From contig CAYGSA010000002.1 of NCBI GenBank assembly GCA_964352375.1, positions 16,638 through 80,637 of the forward strand: DNA of 64,000 bases, in the 5' to 3' direction. This DNA comes from UBA1672 sp964352375. GTDB taxonomy: Bacteria > Pseudomonadota > Alphaproteobacteria > Micavibrionales > Micavibrionaceae. Positions 1 through 8,303 of this stretch are shown here, in pieces. The first letter of the stretch is position 1, and each line of letters opens with the position of its first letter. The notes under the pieces are model-generated. The model had not been told where the DNA came from. It did no database searches and saw only the letters and a list, made by a program, of their open reading frames with translations. The position numbers and the translations under genes were made by a program.

Positions 1-1143
1 GCGTGGTTGAAGGCTAATCATCCGCTTGAGTTTATGGCGGCGTCGATGACGCTTGACCTTGGGAATACAGATAAGCTGAGCATCTTTAAGCAAGATATGG
101 ATCGTATGGGGCTTGATCTTCTTACGCCTGATGTGAACGCATCGGAGCCTGATTTCAAAGTTGAAGGGCAGGCGGTGCGGTATGCGTTGGCGGCGCTTAA
201 GGGTGTGGGTGAGGATGCGATGGGGCGGATGATTATGGAACGTTGCGCCAATGGCCCTTATAAGGATTTGCAAGATTTTGCGAAGAGGCTTGATCCGAAA
301 ACGATGAACCGCCGTCAGTTTGAGCGGATGATTTGTGCGGGGGTGTTTGATTCCCTCCATGAGAACCGCGCGCAACTTAAAGATGGGTCGGATTTGATTT
401 TGCGCTATGCGCAAAGTTTGCAGCAAGAGCGTGAGTCGGGGCAGGTGAGTTTATTTGGCGGCGGGGAGTCTGAGGATTTGGGGATGCCTGTTTTGCCTGA
501 CGTAAAAAACTGGACGCCGCTTGATAAGCTTGCTTATGAATTTGAGGCTGTTGGGTTTTATCTTTCGGCGCATCCGCTTGATACGCGCGCGCAGCAGTTT
601 GAGCGAATGAATATCAAGGATTTGCGTTACGTCGAGCAGGATATTCAATCAAAAGGCGCGGCGGTGTATCAAATGGCTGGGGTTTTGCTCAAGAAGCAGG
701 AGAAGATGTCGCAAAAGGGGAGCAAATATGCGTTTTTGCAGCTTTCTGACCCCTCTGGGATTTTTGAGGTGACGATCTTTTCTGAGACTTTGAATGCGGC
801 GCGGGAGTATCTTGAGCCAGGGACGGCGCTGCTTGTGCATGTGGAGGTTGAGACCAAAGAAGATCAAATGCGGATGACGTCTTCGAAGGTGCAGCCGCTT
901 GAACTTGCGTTGGATGGGAAGATTAGCGAGATTTATATTCATCTTAATGTCGCAGATCCTGCGAAAAAGATCAAAGAATTCCTCGATATTGAAGGGAAGG
1001 GGCGTTCAAAAATTAAAGTCTTTGCACATGTGAATGATAATGAAGTTGCGCAGATTGAAATTCCTGGGCTGTGGAGTTTGAGTTCTCAGGCGCGGAATAT
1101 TATTCGCGGCGAAGATGGGGTGATTGAAATATCGGAGCTTTAG
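1..1143 (+). CDS. dnaE: DNA polymerase III alpha subunit, C-terminal part (5' truncated by window)
   Basis: The frame is open from base 1 and ends with TAG at 1141-1143, leaving about 380 residues of the replicative polymerase subunit. It opens with AWLKANHPLEFMAA, typical of the region after the catalytic core. A helix-hairpin-helix zone follows near KGVGEDAMGRMI (visible residues ~65-76), then an OB-fold near YQMAGVLLKKQEKMSQKG (~220 onward), then the tail. The PHP and palm domains lie outside the window. dnaE directly upstream of rpsB is a common alphaproteobacterial order. The first in-frame TTG at base 7 is internal and not a start. Confidence 0.95.
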   Translation, partial: AWLKANHPLEFMAASMTLDLGNTDKLSIFKQDMDRMGLDLLTPDVNASEPDFKVEGQAVRYALAALKGVGEDAMGRMIMERCANGPYKDLQDFAKRLDPKTMNRRQFERMICAGVFDSLHENRAQLKDGSDLILRYAQSLQQERESGQVSLFGGGESEDLGMPVLPDVKNWTPLDKLAYEFEAVGFYLSAHPLDTRAQQFERMNIKDLRYVEQDIQSKGAAVYQMAGVLLKKQEKMSQKGSKYAFLQLSDPSGIFEVTIFSETLNAAREYLEPGTALLVHVEVETKEDQMRMTSSKVQPLELALDGKISEIYIHLNVADPAKKIKEFLDIEGKGRSKIKVFAHVNDNEVAQIEIPGLWSLSSQARNIIRGEDGVIEISEL

Positions 1144-1155
1144 GGCAGTTTTTCC

Positions 1156-1185
1156 TTGCAATTTCCACCTCTTTCGCATTATAAA
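1156..1185 (+). promoter_or_regulatory. Putative sigma70-type promoter for rpsB-tsf
   Basis: TTGCAA (1156-1161) is followed after 18 bases by TATAAA (1180-1185) in the 144-base dnaE-rpsB gap. This would give a leader of about 95 bases before the rpsB start. It is a pattern match by eye with a weak -35. Confidence 0.4.
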
Positions 1186-1222
1186 CCCACAGAACTAAAT
1201 TCACAGGCGGGTTTCCTAAACC
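1183..1222 (+). other. rpsB leader with two mutually exclusive hairpins
   Basis: AAACCC (1183-1188) can pair with GGGTTT (1209-1214). Alternatively GGTTT (1210-1214) can pair with AAACC (1218-1222) around a CCT loop. Both structures use bases 1210-1214, so only one can form at a time. Ribosomal protein S2 leaders are autoregulated in some bacteria, but I cannot match this one to a known family. Confidence 0.3.
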
Positions 1223-1287
1223 AGTGTCTTTATAAAGAAGACCAAAGTCCGCCGAAGATATAACTGGATATTATAAGGAGAAACATT

Positions 1288-2091
1288 ATGTCCGCACCTC
1301 AATTCACTATGCGCCAACTTCTAGAAGCAGGCGTTCATTTTGGTCATCACACACGTCGTTGGAACCCTAAAATGCGAACCTATATCTTTGGTGTGCGTAA
1401 TGGCGTTCATATTCTTGATCTTCAACAAACACAGCCGTTGCTTGCTGAGGCGCTCACCCAAATTCAGCAGATTGTTGCCAAAGGTGGTCGCATTCTTTTT
1501 GTCGGAACAAAGCGTCAAGCCCAGCAGACAATCGCAGAAAGTGCGCAGCGTTGTGGTCAGTATTTCGTGAACCAACGCTGGCTCGGTGGAATGATGACAA
1601 ACTGGAAAACAATTACTGCGTCAATTTCTCGCCTTCGCGATCTTGAGCAGATTCTTTCTGGTGACCAATCCGGTTATACAAAGAAAGAGCTTCTTATGAT
1701 GACACGCGAGCGTAACAAGCTTGATGCGTCTATTGGTGGGATTAAAGATATGGGCGGTCAGCCTGATGCGTTGTTCGTTATTGATACTAACAAAGAAGAG
1801 ATCGCGATTAAAGAAGCCAATAAGCTTGGTATTCCAGTATTTGCGATTGTCGATAGCAATGGCTGTCTTGATGGTGTTGACTATCCTATTCCTGGTAATG
1901 ACGATGCTTTGCGTGCCATTGACCTTTATTGTGAATTGGTTGTTGGCGCGGTTGTTAATGGTCTTCAAGCTGAGCTTGGTGCAAAGGGTGTTGATACTGG
2001 CGCAGCTGTTGATGTTGTTGAAGATCTTCCTTCTGCTGAAGAGGCGAAAGAGGAAGAGCCTGCGGCGAAGAAAAAAGCGGCGTCTGCTTAA
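1288..2091 (+). CDS. rpsB: 30S ribosomal protein S2
   Basis: This 267-residue protein is ribosomal protein S2, which sits on the back of the 30S subunit and is needed for S1 docking. The N-terminus MRQLLEAGVHFGHHTRRWNP, the FVGTKRQAQ motif and the NQRWLGGMMTNWKT stretch are diagnostic. The ATG follows AAGGAG (1275-1280) at 7 bases. The acidic then Lys/Ala-rich tail after residue ~240 is a common alphaproteobacterial extension. tsf follows 43 bases downstream and is presumably co-transcribed. Confidence 0.98.
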   Translation: MSAPQFTMRQLLEAGVHFGHHTRRWNPKMRTYIFGVRNGVHILDLQQTQPLLAEALTQIQQIVAKGGRILFVGTKRQAQQTIAESAQRCGQYFVNQRWLGGMMTNWKTITASISRLRDLEQILSGDQSGYTKKELLMMTRERNKLDASIGGIKDMGGQPDALFVIDTNKEEIAIKEANKLGIPVFAIVDSNGCLDGVDYPIPGNDDALRAIDLYCELVVGAVVNGLQAELGAKGVDTGAAVDVVEDLPSAEEAKEEEPAAKKKAASA

Positions 2092-2134
2092 TAAAATATT
2101 CGAACGAACTATACAAAAGAGAGGACAAAAATCT

Positions 2135-3037
2135 ATGTCTAATATTACAGCATCAATGGTGAAAGAGCTTCGTGAATCTACGGGCGTTGGCATGATGGAC
2201 GCGAAGAAGGCTTTGGTTGAGAATGATGGGAATATGGAGCAGGCTGTTGACTGGCTTCGTACCAAGGGCTTGTCGAAAGCTGCCAAGAAATCTGGTCGTA
2301 CTGCAGCAGAAGGTCTTGTCGCGGTTATTACCGAAGGTCATGTTGGAACAGTTATAGAAGTGAATTCTGAAACTGACTTTGTTGCGCGTAATGAGGCGTT
2401 TCAGAAGTTTGTGACCGAGGTTGCTCAGGCTGCTATGTCTGTTGAAAATGCGGAAGAGCTTGCGGCGGCCGATTTGAATGGTAAGCCAGTGAGTGAAAAA
2501 TTGACTGATCTTATTGCGACGATTGGTGAGAATATGGCTGTTCGGCGTATGACAAAGCTTTCTGTTTCACAGGGCGCGGTTGTTGGTTATGTGCATAGTG
2601 CGCTTGCTGATGGTCTTGGGAAGATTGGTGTTCTTGTTGCGCTTGAGTCTGCTACGGATGATGCTACGCTTCATGCGATAGGAAAGCAGGTTGCGATGCA
2701 TGTTGCTGCTGCTAATCCTCAGTTCCTTGATAAGAGTTCTGTTTCTGCGGATGTGCTTGAGCGTGAACGTGCGGTCCTTAAGGAGCAGGCTATTGCTTCT
2801 GGTAAACCGCCTGAAATTGCCGAGAAAATGGTTGAAGGTCGTATTAGTAAATTCTACAAAGAGATTTGTCTTCTTGAGCAAGATTTTATCATGGATACGG
2901 ATAAAACTGTTGCTCAGGCGATTGCAGGTTCTGGTGACATTAAATTGACTGCGTTTGCGCGTGTTCAGCTTGGTGAGGGTATTGAAAAAGAAGAAGAAGA
3001 CTTTGCCGCTGAAGTTGCAGCAGTTGCAAACGGCTAA
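2135..3037 (+). CDS. tsf: Translation elongation factor Ts
   Basis: EF-Ts (300 residues) is the guanine nucleotide exchange factor of EF-Tu. The N-terminal UBA-like domain carries the signature LRESTGVGMMDAKKAL, and the core has the TDFVARNEAF motif that contacts EF-Tu. The frame is open far upstream inside rpsB, but the ATG at 2135 fits the family start (MSNITASMVKELR) and follows an AGAGAGGA stretch. The length is normal for a Gram-negative EF-Ts. Confidence 0.98.
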   Translation: MSNITASMVKELRESTGVGMMDAKKALVENDGNMEQAVDWLRTKGLSKAAKKSGRTAAEGLVAVITEGHVGTVIEVNSETDFVARNEAFQKFVTEVAQAAMSVENAEELAAADLNGKPVSEKLTDLIATIGENMAVRRMTKLSVSQGAVVGYVHSALADGLGKIGVLVALESATDDATLHAIGKQVAMHVAAANPQFLDKSSVSADVLERERAVLKEQAIASGKPPEIAEKMVEGRISKFYKEICLLEQDFIMDTDKTVAQAIAGSGDIKLTAFARVQLGEGIEKEEEDFAAEVAAVANG

Positions 3038-3099
3038 TTCAGTCTTTATTATGTAGGATTTATTGATACGTTATTTAAAGGATTTTGAAAGGCATGGGT

Positions 3100-3849
3100 A
3101 TGAGCGCGACAGACCAAACTTCGGATGAAGCCACTGCCTTTCCCTATAAGCGCGTCATGTTGAAAATGTCTGGCGAAGTTTTGATGGGGCCGAACGAATT
3201 TGGCATTGACCCTGATACAGTTCAGCGCGTTGCTTCTGACATTAAGGAAGTTGTAGATCTTGGTATTGAGGTTTGCGTTGTTGTCGGGGCGGGGAATATC
3301 TTCCGCGGTGTTTCTGGTGCTGCGGTTGGTATGGATCGTACAACAGCGGATTATATGGGGATGCTTGGTATCGTTATTAATGCGCTGGCGTTGCAAAATG
3401 CACTTGAGAATATGGATGTTTATACGCGGGTGCAGTCTGCGATTCGTATGGATTCAATTTGTGAGCCGTATATTCGTCGCAAAGCGATGCGTCACATGGA
3501 AAAGGGGCGTGTCGTGATTTTTGCAGCAGGAACCGGTAATCCCTACTTTACGACCGATACTGGGGCGGCGCTTCGTGCTTCTGAAATGGATTGTGATGTG
3601 ATTATGAAGGGCACGAAGGTTGATGGTGTTTACTCTGCCGATCCTAAGACGAACCCTGATGCTGTCCATTATGACCGGATTTCCTATATTGATGTGCTGA
3701 CCAAAGATTTGAAAGTTATGGATGCAACAGCGATTTCTTTGGCGCGTGAGAATAATATTCCGATTGTCGTTTTTTCCGTTCTAGAGGAAGGAAATTTTGC
3801 AAAAGTCGCGCAATCTAAAGGTAAATACACTGTTGTTACAAATGCTTAA
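3100..3849 (+). CDS. pyrH: UMP kinase
   Basis: UMP kinase phosphorylates UMP to UDP in pyrimidine nucleotide synthesis and belongs to the amino-acid-kinase fold. Visible motifs are KMSGEVLMG (phosphate binding), GAGNIFRG, RTTADYMGMLG, and GTKVDGVYSADPKTNP near residue 180. I place the start at ATG 3100 (MSATDQ) because AAAGG at 3088-3092 lies 7 bases away. ATG 3094 and TTG 3085 are possible earlier starts. The order tsf-pyrH-frr is the usual one. Confidence 0.95.
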   Translation: MSATDQTSDEATAFPYKRVMLKMSGEVLMGPNEFGIDPDTVQRVASDIKEVVDLGIEVCVVVGAGNIFRGVSGAAVGMDRTTADYMGMLGIVINALALQNALENMDVYTRVQSAIRMDSICEPYIRRKAMRHMEKGRVVIFAAGTGNPYFTTDTGAALRASEMDCDVIMKGTKVDGVYSADPKTNPDAVHYDRISYIDVLTKDLKVMDATAISLARENNIPIVVFSVLEEGNFAKVAQSKGKYTVVTNA

Positions 3850-3861
3850 GGGGACTAAAAT

Positions 3862-4407
3862 ATGAGCTATGATAAGAATGATATTCAGCGCCGGATGGAT
3901 GGTGCTTTTGAATCTTTGCAGAAGGAATTTTCTGGCCTTCGTACGGGGCGTGCCTCGGCAAGTTTGTTAGACACTGTTGTCGTTGATATATATGGAAGTA
4001 AGATGCCAATTAATCAGGTTGGCACGGTCAATGTGCCAGAGCCGCGCATGATCACGGTTCAAGTTTGGGACAAGTCTTCTGTTGGCGCCGTTGAGAAAGC
4101 TATTCGTGATGCAGGGCTTGGGTTGAATCCTATGCCTGATGGCAATAATGTTCGTATCCCAATTCCCGATCTTACAGAAGAGCGCCGAAAAGATCTGGTT
4201 AAGGTAGCTGGTAAATATGCTGAAACTGCACGTATATCTGTTCGTAATGTTCGTAAAGACGGGATGGATGGTATCAAGAAGATGGATGGTATTTCAGAGG
4301 ATGAAACCAAACGTTTGTCTGAGGAGGTACAGTCTATGACGGATGAAACAATTAAGAAAATCGATTCCTTGCTCGTTAATAAAGAAAAAGATATTATGAC
4401 CGTCTAA
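3862..4407 (+). CDS. frr: Ribosome recycling factor
   Basis: RRF (181 residues) acts with EF-G to split the post-termination ribosome. The sequence shows the conserved LRTGRASASLLD segment, the INQVGTVNVPEPRMI hinge region, and RIPIPDLTEERRKDLVK leading into the long helical domain. The length is close to the family norm of about 185. It starts 12 bases after the pyrH stop behind an AAGGGGA ribosome-binding site. Confidence 0.97.
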   Translation: MSYDKNDIQRRMDGAFESLQKEFSGLRTGRASASLLDTVVVDIYGSKMPINQVGTVNVPEPRMITVQVWDKSSVGAVEKAIRDAGLGLNPMPDGNNVRIPIPDLTEERRKDLVKVAGKYAETARISVRNVRKDGMDGIKKMDGISEDETKRLSEEVQSMTDETIKKIDSLLVNKEKDIMTV

Positions 4408-4427
4408 AAAGCCGGGTGGTATTAATC

Positions 4428-5144
4428 ATGGCTGAATCAGTCGTAACATCAAAAAGCATAGGCCCTAAACATGTGGCCGTTATTATGGATGGCAATGGTA
4501 GATGGGCGCGTAAGCGTGGGTTGCCGCGCTCCGTTGGGCATAAAAAAGGAGCAGAGGCAGCAAAGCGTATTGTTGAATATGCGGTGGATCATGATGTTCA
4601 ATATTTGACGTTATTCGGTTTTTCGTCAGAAAACTGGGCGCGACCTGAAGCGGAAATCGTGGAGCTTATGAAATTGCTGAGGCATTATCTGCGGTCGCAA
4701 ACGGCAGAGTTTCATAAGAAGAATGCGCGTCTTTCTGTGATTGGTGATCGATCTGCGTTTGATTCTGATATTGTCGAACTTATTGAAAATGCGGAAGCGC
4801 TTACGAACGGGAATGATGCTATTCACGTTATCATTGCGCTCAATTATGGTGGACGGCAAGATATTGTGCAGGCGGTTGAGCGATTGCTTGACGAGGGCAG
4901 AGTTAATAACATTGAGCAAGCGATTGCTGATGGTCTTATGACAGCTGGGGTTCCTGACCCTGATCTCTTGATCCGCACGAGTGGTGAGCAACGCATTAGC
5001 AATTTCCTTTTATGGCAGTGTGCGTATTCTGAGATGTTCTTTACGTCTACCCTTTGGCCTGATTTTTCTGAGAAGGATTTTAGGGAGGCTTTGGATGAGT
5101 ATGCAGGGCGGGATCGTCGTTTTGGAGCGGTGAAAGCGTTATGA
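4428..5144 (+). CDS. uppS: Undecaprenyl diphosphate synthase (di-trans,poly-cis)
   Basis: UppS condenses isopentenyl diphosphate onto farnesyl diphosphate to make the C55 carrier lipid for peptidoglycan and O-antigen. The catalytic Asp lies in AVIMDGNGRWARKRG (residues ~20-34), and the C-terminal RTSGEQRISNFLLWQ signature is present. The ATG at 4428 has GGGTGG (4414-4419) 8 bases upstream; an in-frame GTG at 4416 is less likely. The stop overlaps the cdsA start as ATGA. Confidence 0.96.
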   Translation: MAESVVTSKSIGPKHVAVIMDGNGRWARKRGLPRSVGHKKGAEAAKRIVEYAVDHDVQYLTLFGFSSENWARPEAEIVELMKLLRHYLRSQTAEFHKKNARLSVIGDRSAFDSDIVELIENAEALTNGNDAIHVIIALNYGGRQDIVQAVERLLDEGRVNNIEQAIADGLMTAGVPDPDLLIRTSGEQRISNFLLWQCAYSEMFFTSTLWPDFSEKDFREALDEYAGRDRRFGAVKAL

Positions 5145-5818
5145 GTTCTACCCTTAAAACACGTGTGATATCAGCGCTTGTACTGGCACCGTGCTTTTTG
5201 GCTGTTCTTATTATTGGTGATACAGCGTTTTTGGTTTGGTTATTGCTGGCGTTTTTTGCGTCTGTTTATGAATGGCATGGATTATCTAAAAAAACTGGTT
5301 TTTTTGTGCCTGTTATGACGGCGGGTGTTATTTATATGGCGTTGTCTTATTGCAGTTTTTTCGCTCTGCGCGAGGTGTATTCCTTAAATGTTCTTTTGAT
5401 TTTCCTTGGGATGATTTGGTTTAGTGATATTGGGGCTTATTTTGTGGGTAAAACCTTTGGTGGGCCTAAATTGATTGAGCAAGTTAGCCCTAACAAAACT
5501 TGGTCAGGTTTTGGAGGTGCTCTGTTCTTTCCTGCATTATTTGCGGTAATTTGGGTGGCCTACATGGGGTTTCACCCTATGTTTGATGATAATGCCTGGT
5601 TTGTCTTGGTGGGTGTTGCGGCTTTGCTTGGTGTTGTTACTGGATGTACGGGGCAGGTCGGTGATTTGCTGATATCTGCGGTGAAACGCCAGGCTAATGT
5701 TAAGGATACGGGTAAGCTTATTCCGGGGCATGGCGGGTTGTTGGACCGTATTGATTCCCTCTTGCTTGGTGCGCCTGTTTTTTTGGTGTTTCTGACGTTG
5801 TTATCCTATGTCCTCTAA
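5141..5818 (+). CDS. cdsA: Phosphatidate cytidylyltransferase
   Basis: CdsA makes CDP-diacylglycerol from phosphatidic acid and CTP in the inner membrane, the branch point for all phospholipids. The signature runs from SAVKRQANVKD to PGHGGLLDRID (residues ~178-204). Several hydrophobic helices are visible, the first at ~10-40. At 225 residues it is shorter than the common 260-285, with a compact N-terminal membrane region. It overlaps uppS by 4 bases and dxr by 11, so translation is probably coupled. Confidence 0.93.
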   Translation: MSSTLKTRVISALVLAPCFLAVLIIGDTAFLVWLLLAFFASVYEWHGLSKKTGFFVPVMTAGVIYMALSYCSFFALREVYSLNVLLIFLGMIWFSDIGAYFVGKTFGGPKLIEQVSPNKTWSGFGGALFFPALFAVIWVAYMGFHPMFDDNAWFVLVGVAALLGVVTGCTGQVGDLLISAVKRQANVKDTGKLIPGHGGLLDRIDSLLLGAPVFLVFLTLLSYVL

Positions 5819-6917
5819 GCGAAAGATCAATATTCTTGGTGTAACGGGGTCTATTGGGCAGAGCACGGTGGATGTTGTTCTCTCTGCGCCTGATCTGTTT
5901 GATGTGAATGTGATTACGGCGCATTCTAATGTTGATAAGCTCAATGAATTGAAGAACAGGCTGGGAGCGGCGCGTGCTTTTTGCACGCAAGATCAGGGCT
6001 TGGATGATTTACTAGCTGAGCCTGTTGATCTTACTGTTTGTGCGATTATGGGGGTTGCGGGGTTGAAGCCTTTGCTGATGGCGATTGAGTGTTCGGACAT
6101 TGTCGCGATTGCGAATAAAGAGCCTTTGGTTGCAGCAGGTGCCCTGATTTTAGACACTTGCCGTGTGCATAATACCAAAATTCTTCCCCTTGATAGTGAA
6201 CATAATGCAATTTTTCAAGTGTTTGAACAGCGCCAGAGAGATTCTATTGATAAGATTATTATTACGGCTTCGGGTGGGCCGTTTTTATCTTGGTCGGCTT
6301 CTGATGTTGTTGATGCTACGCCAGAACAAGCTTGCGCGCATCCGAATTGGGATATGGGGCGTAAAATTTCGGTTGATAGTGCTACGATGATGAATAAAGC
6401 GCTTGAGGTTATTGAAGCGCATTATTTGTTTGATATGCCTGCTGATAGAATTGATGTTTTGATACATCCCCAATCGGTTGTGCACTCGATGGTATCTTAT
6501 AATGATGGGTCGGTGTTGGCACAGATGGGGGCGAGTGATATGTGTACGCCGATTGCTTATGCGCTGGCGTGGCCTGAGCGGATGCGTACGCCTGGAAAAA
6601 CGCTCGATTTTTCTGCGGGTTCTGAGATGAGTTTTCAAAAACCTGATTTGGATCAATTTCCTGCGCTGACTTTGGCGTATAAATGTTTGGATCTTGGGCA
6701 AGACGCTTGTATTGTTATGAATGCAGCAAATGAGGTTGCTGTGGCGCTGTTTTTAGATCGAAGAATACGGTTTGGTGATATTATTCCTCTTGTTTCTTAC
6801 GCTATTGATACACATAAAACAGATAAAACGCTGAAAACAATTGACGATATAATCGAATGGGATACGATAGTACGCGATAAAGTATTGCATGATGTTAAAG
6901 AAAGAAAATACGCATGA
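5808..6917 (+). CDS. dxr: 1-deoxy-D-xylulose 5-phosphate reductoisomerase
   Basis: DXR converts DXP to MEP with NADPH, the committed step of the non-mevalonate isoprenoid pathway. It has the nucleotide-binding GVTGSIGQSTVDVV motif at residues ~11-24, the metal-binding PLDSEHNAIFQ, the flexible loop TASGGPF, and MNKALEVIEAH. The 369-residue length is slightly short. The start lies inside the cdsA end (11-base overlap) and the stop overlaps the next gene by 4 bases. Confidence 0.96.
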   Translation: MSSKRKINILGVTGSIGQSTVDVVLSAPDLFDVNVITAHSNVDKLNELKNRLGAARAFCTQDQGLDDLLAEPVDLTVCAIMGVAGLKPLLMAIECSDIVAIANKEPLVAAGALILDTCRVHNTKILPLDSEHNAIFQVFEQRQRDSIDKIIITASGGPFLSWSASDVVDATPEQACAHPNWDMGRKISVDSATMMNKALEVIEAHYLFDMPADRIDVLIHPQSVVHSMVSYNDGSVLAQMGASDMCTPIAYALAWPERMRTPGKTLDFSAGSEMSFQKPDLDQFPALTLAYKCLDLGQDACIVMNAANEVAVALFLDRRIRFGDIIPLVSYAIDTHKTDKTLKTIDDIIEWDTIVRDKVLHDVKERKYA

Positions 6918-8299
6918 ATTTTTATGATCTTATTCAATATGTTGGACAGAATGTCTGGATTTATGGCGGTTCTTTTGTTTTGGTGCTGAGTATTCTTGTG
7001 TTTGTCCATGAATGGGGACATTACATTGTTGCACGTATGTGCGGTGTTCGTGTTGAACAGTTTTCGATTGGGTTTGGTAAAGAGATTTGGGGTTTTCATG
7101 ATAAAGCAGGGACGCGCTGGAAGGTTTCGCTTATTCCTTTAGGGGGATATGTGCAGTTGTTTGGTGATACCGACCCTGCGAGCGCGGGGCATACGGATTC
7201 CGTTGAGGATGGTGATCAGGTTCGTCAGATGACGGACGCTGAGCGCGAGGTTGCGTTTTTTAACAAACCTATATGGAAGCGCGCAATGGTTGTCTTTGCG
7301 GGGCCTGCGATTAATTATATTTTTGCTGTGATTTTGCTTGCAGGCCTTTTCCTTGTTCGTGGACAACCTGTATCACCGCCAACTGCGGCGGCTGTTATGG
7401 GTGGAAGTAGCGCTGAGGAAAACGGATTTTTGCCGCATGATTATATTGTCTCGATTGATGGAAAGTCTATTGATGGGTTTAAGGATATTAGCCGTGAGAT
7501 GCTTGTGGCGCTTGATCAGGAGAAACATTTTGTTGTTAAACGCGGTGGTGAAATGATTGATATTTTTGCAAAGCCAAAGCGCGTGCCGCAGGAAGATCGT
7601 TTTGGGTTTAAAAGCTCGATTGGTGTTTTGGGTTTGCTTAGCGCGGATCAGGGGATTAGCGTTAGCCGTATTGCTTCGATTGATGGGCAAGAATACGAGA
7701 ATATTGATGATGTTATTGCCGAACTCAAGAGCCGTATGGGGACGACTTTTACGATTGAGCTGCGAAATCAAACTGAGGGAGAGCGAACACCTTTAATTGT
7801 GAATCCTGTTGGAGATATGAACTTGGATTTGGGGGCGTCCGAAGACCAGAAGATGGAGGCGCTTTACCTGTCTAATTTGCCGCCCCAAGAATTTATTGCA
7901 CATAACTTTATGACAGCGACACAGAGCGCTATTCGTGAGACTTATGTTTTGACGGTTAGTTCTGTTGAGGCTTTGTGGCAGATGGTGACGGGGGTTCGAA
8001 GTGCCACTGAGCTTGGGGGAATTGTTCGTATTGGTGCGATTGCAGGTGATACGGCGCAGCGTGGTATCGTGCCTTTAATTCTTCTTACGGCGTTGCTATC
8101 TATTAATCTCGGATTTATCAACCTTCTCCCCATTCCTATGCTGGATGGGGGGCATCTTACTTTTTATGCGGTTGAGGGTATTATTGGCCGTCCGGTGCCA
8201 GAGATTGTTCAGGAATATGCCTTCCGTGCGGGATTTGTGTTTTTGATCGGTATTATGGCGTTTGCGAATTTGAATGATATCTATCAACTTTTGACATGA
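6914..8299 (+). CDS. rseP: Site-2 intramembrane metalloprotease RseP, copy 1
   Basis: This S2P-family zinc protease (461 residues) cleaves transmembrane substrates such as anti-sigma factors or leftover signal peptides in the inner membrane. The zinc-binding HEWGH is at residues ~33-37 in the first helix. Two PDZ-like segments occupy about 155-310, and the third ligand Asp is in NLLPIPMLDGGH near the C-terminus. The start overlaps the dxr stop (ATGA). It is followed 4 bases later by a second full-length paralogue, which is unusual because most genomes have one gene here. Confidence 0.93.
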   Translation: MNFYDLIQYVGQNVWIYGGSFVLVLSILVFVHEWGHYIVARMCGVRVEQFSIGFGKEIWGFHDKAGTRWKVSLIPLGGYVQLFGDTDPASAGHTDSVEDGDQVRQMTDAEREVAFFNKPIWKRAMVVFAGPAINYIFAVILLAGLFLVRGQPVSPPTAAAVMGGSSAEENGFLPHDYIVSIDGKSIDGFKDISREMLVALDQEKHFVVKRGGEMIDIFAKPKRVPQEDRFGFKSSIGVLGLLSADQGISVSRIASIDGQEYENIDDVIAELKSRMGTTFTIELRNQTEGERTPLIVNPVGDMNLDLGASEDQKMEALYLSNLPPQEFIAHNFMTATQSAIRETYVLTVSSVEALWQMVTGVRSATELGGIVRIGAIAGDTAQRGIVPLILLTALLSINLGFINLLPIPMLDGGHLTFYAVEGIIGRPVPEIVQEYAFRAGFVFLIGIMAFANLNDIYQLLT

Positions 8300-8303
8300 T
8301 GAT

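Noticed and set aside
1721..2134. Upstream extension of the tsf frame inside rpsB
   Set aside because: It is an open frame only because of base composition; EF-Ts homologues start at the ATG at 2135, which has a ribosome-binding site.
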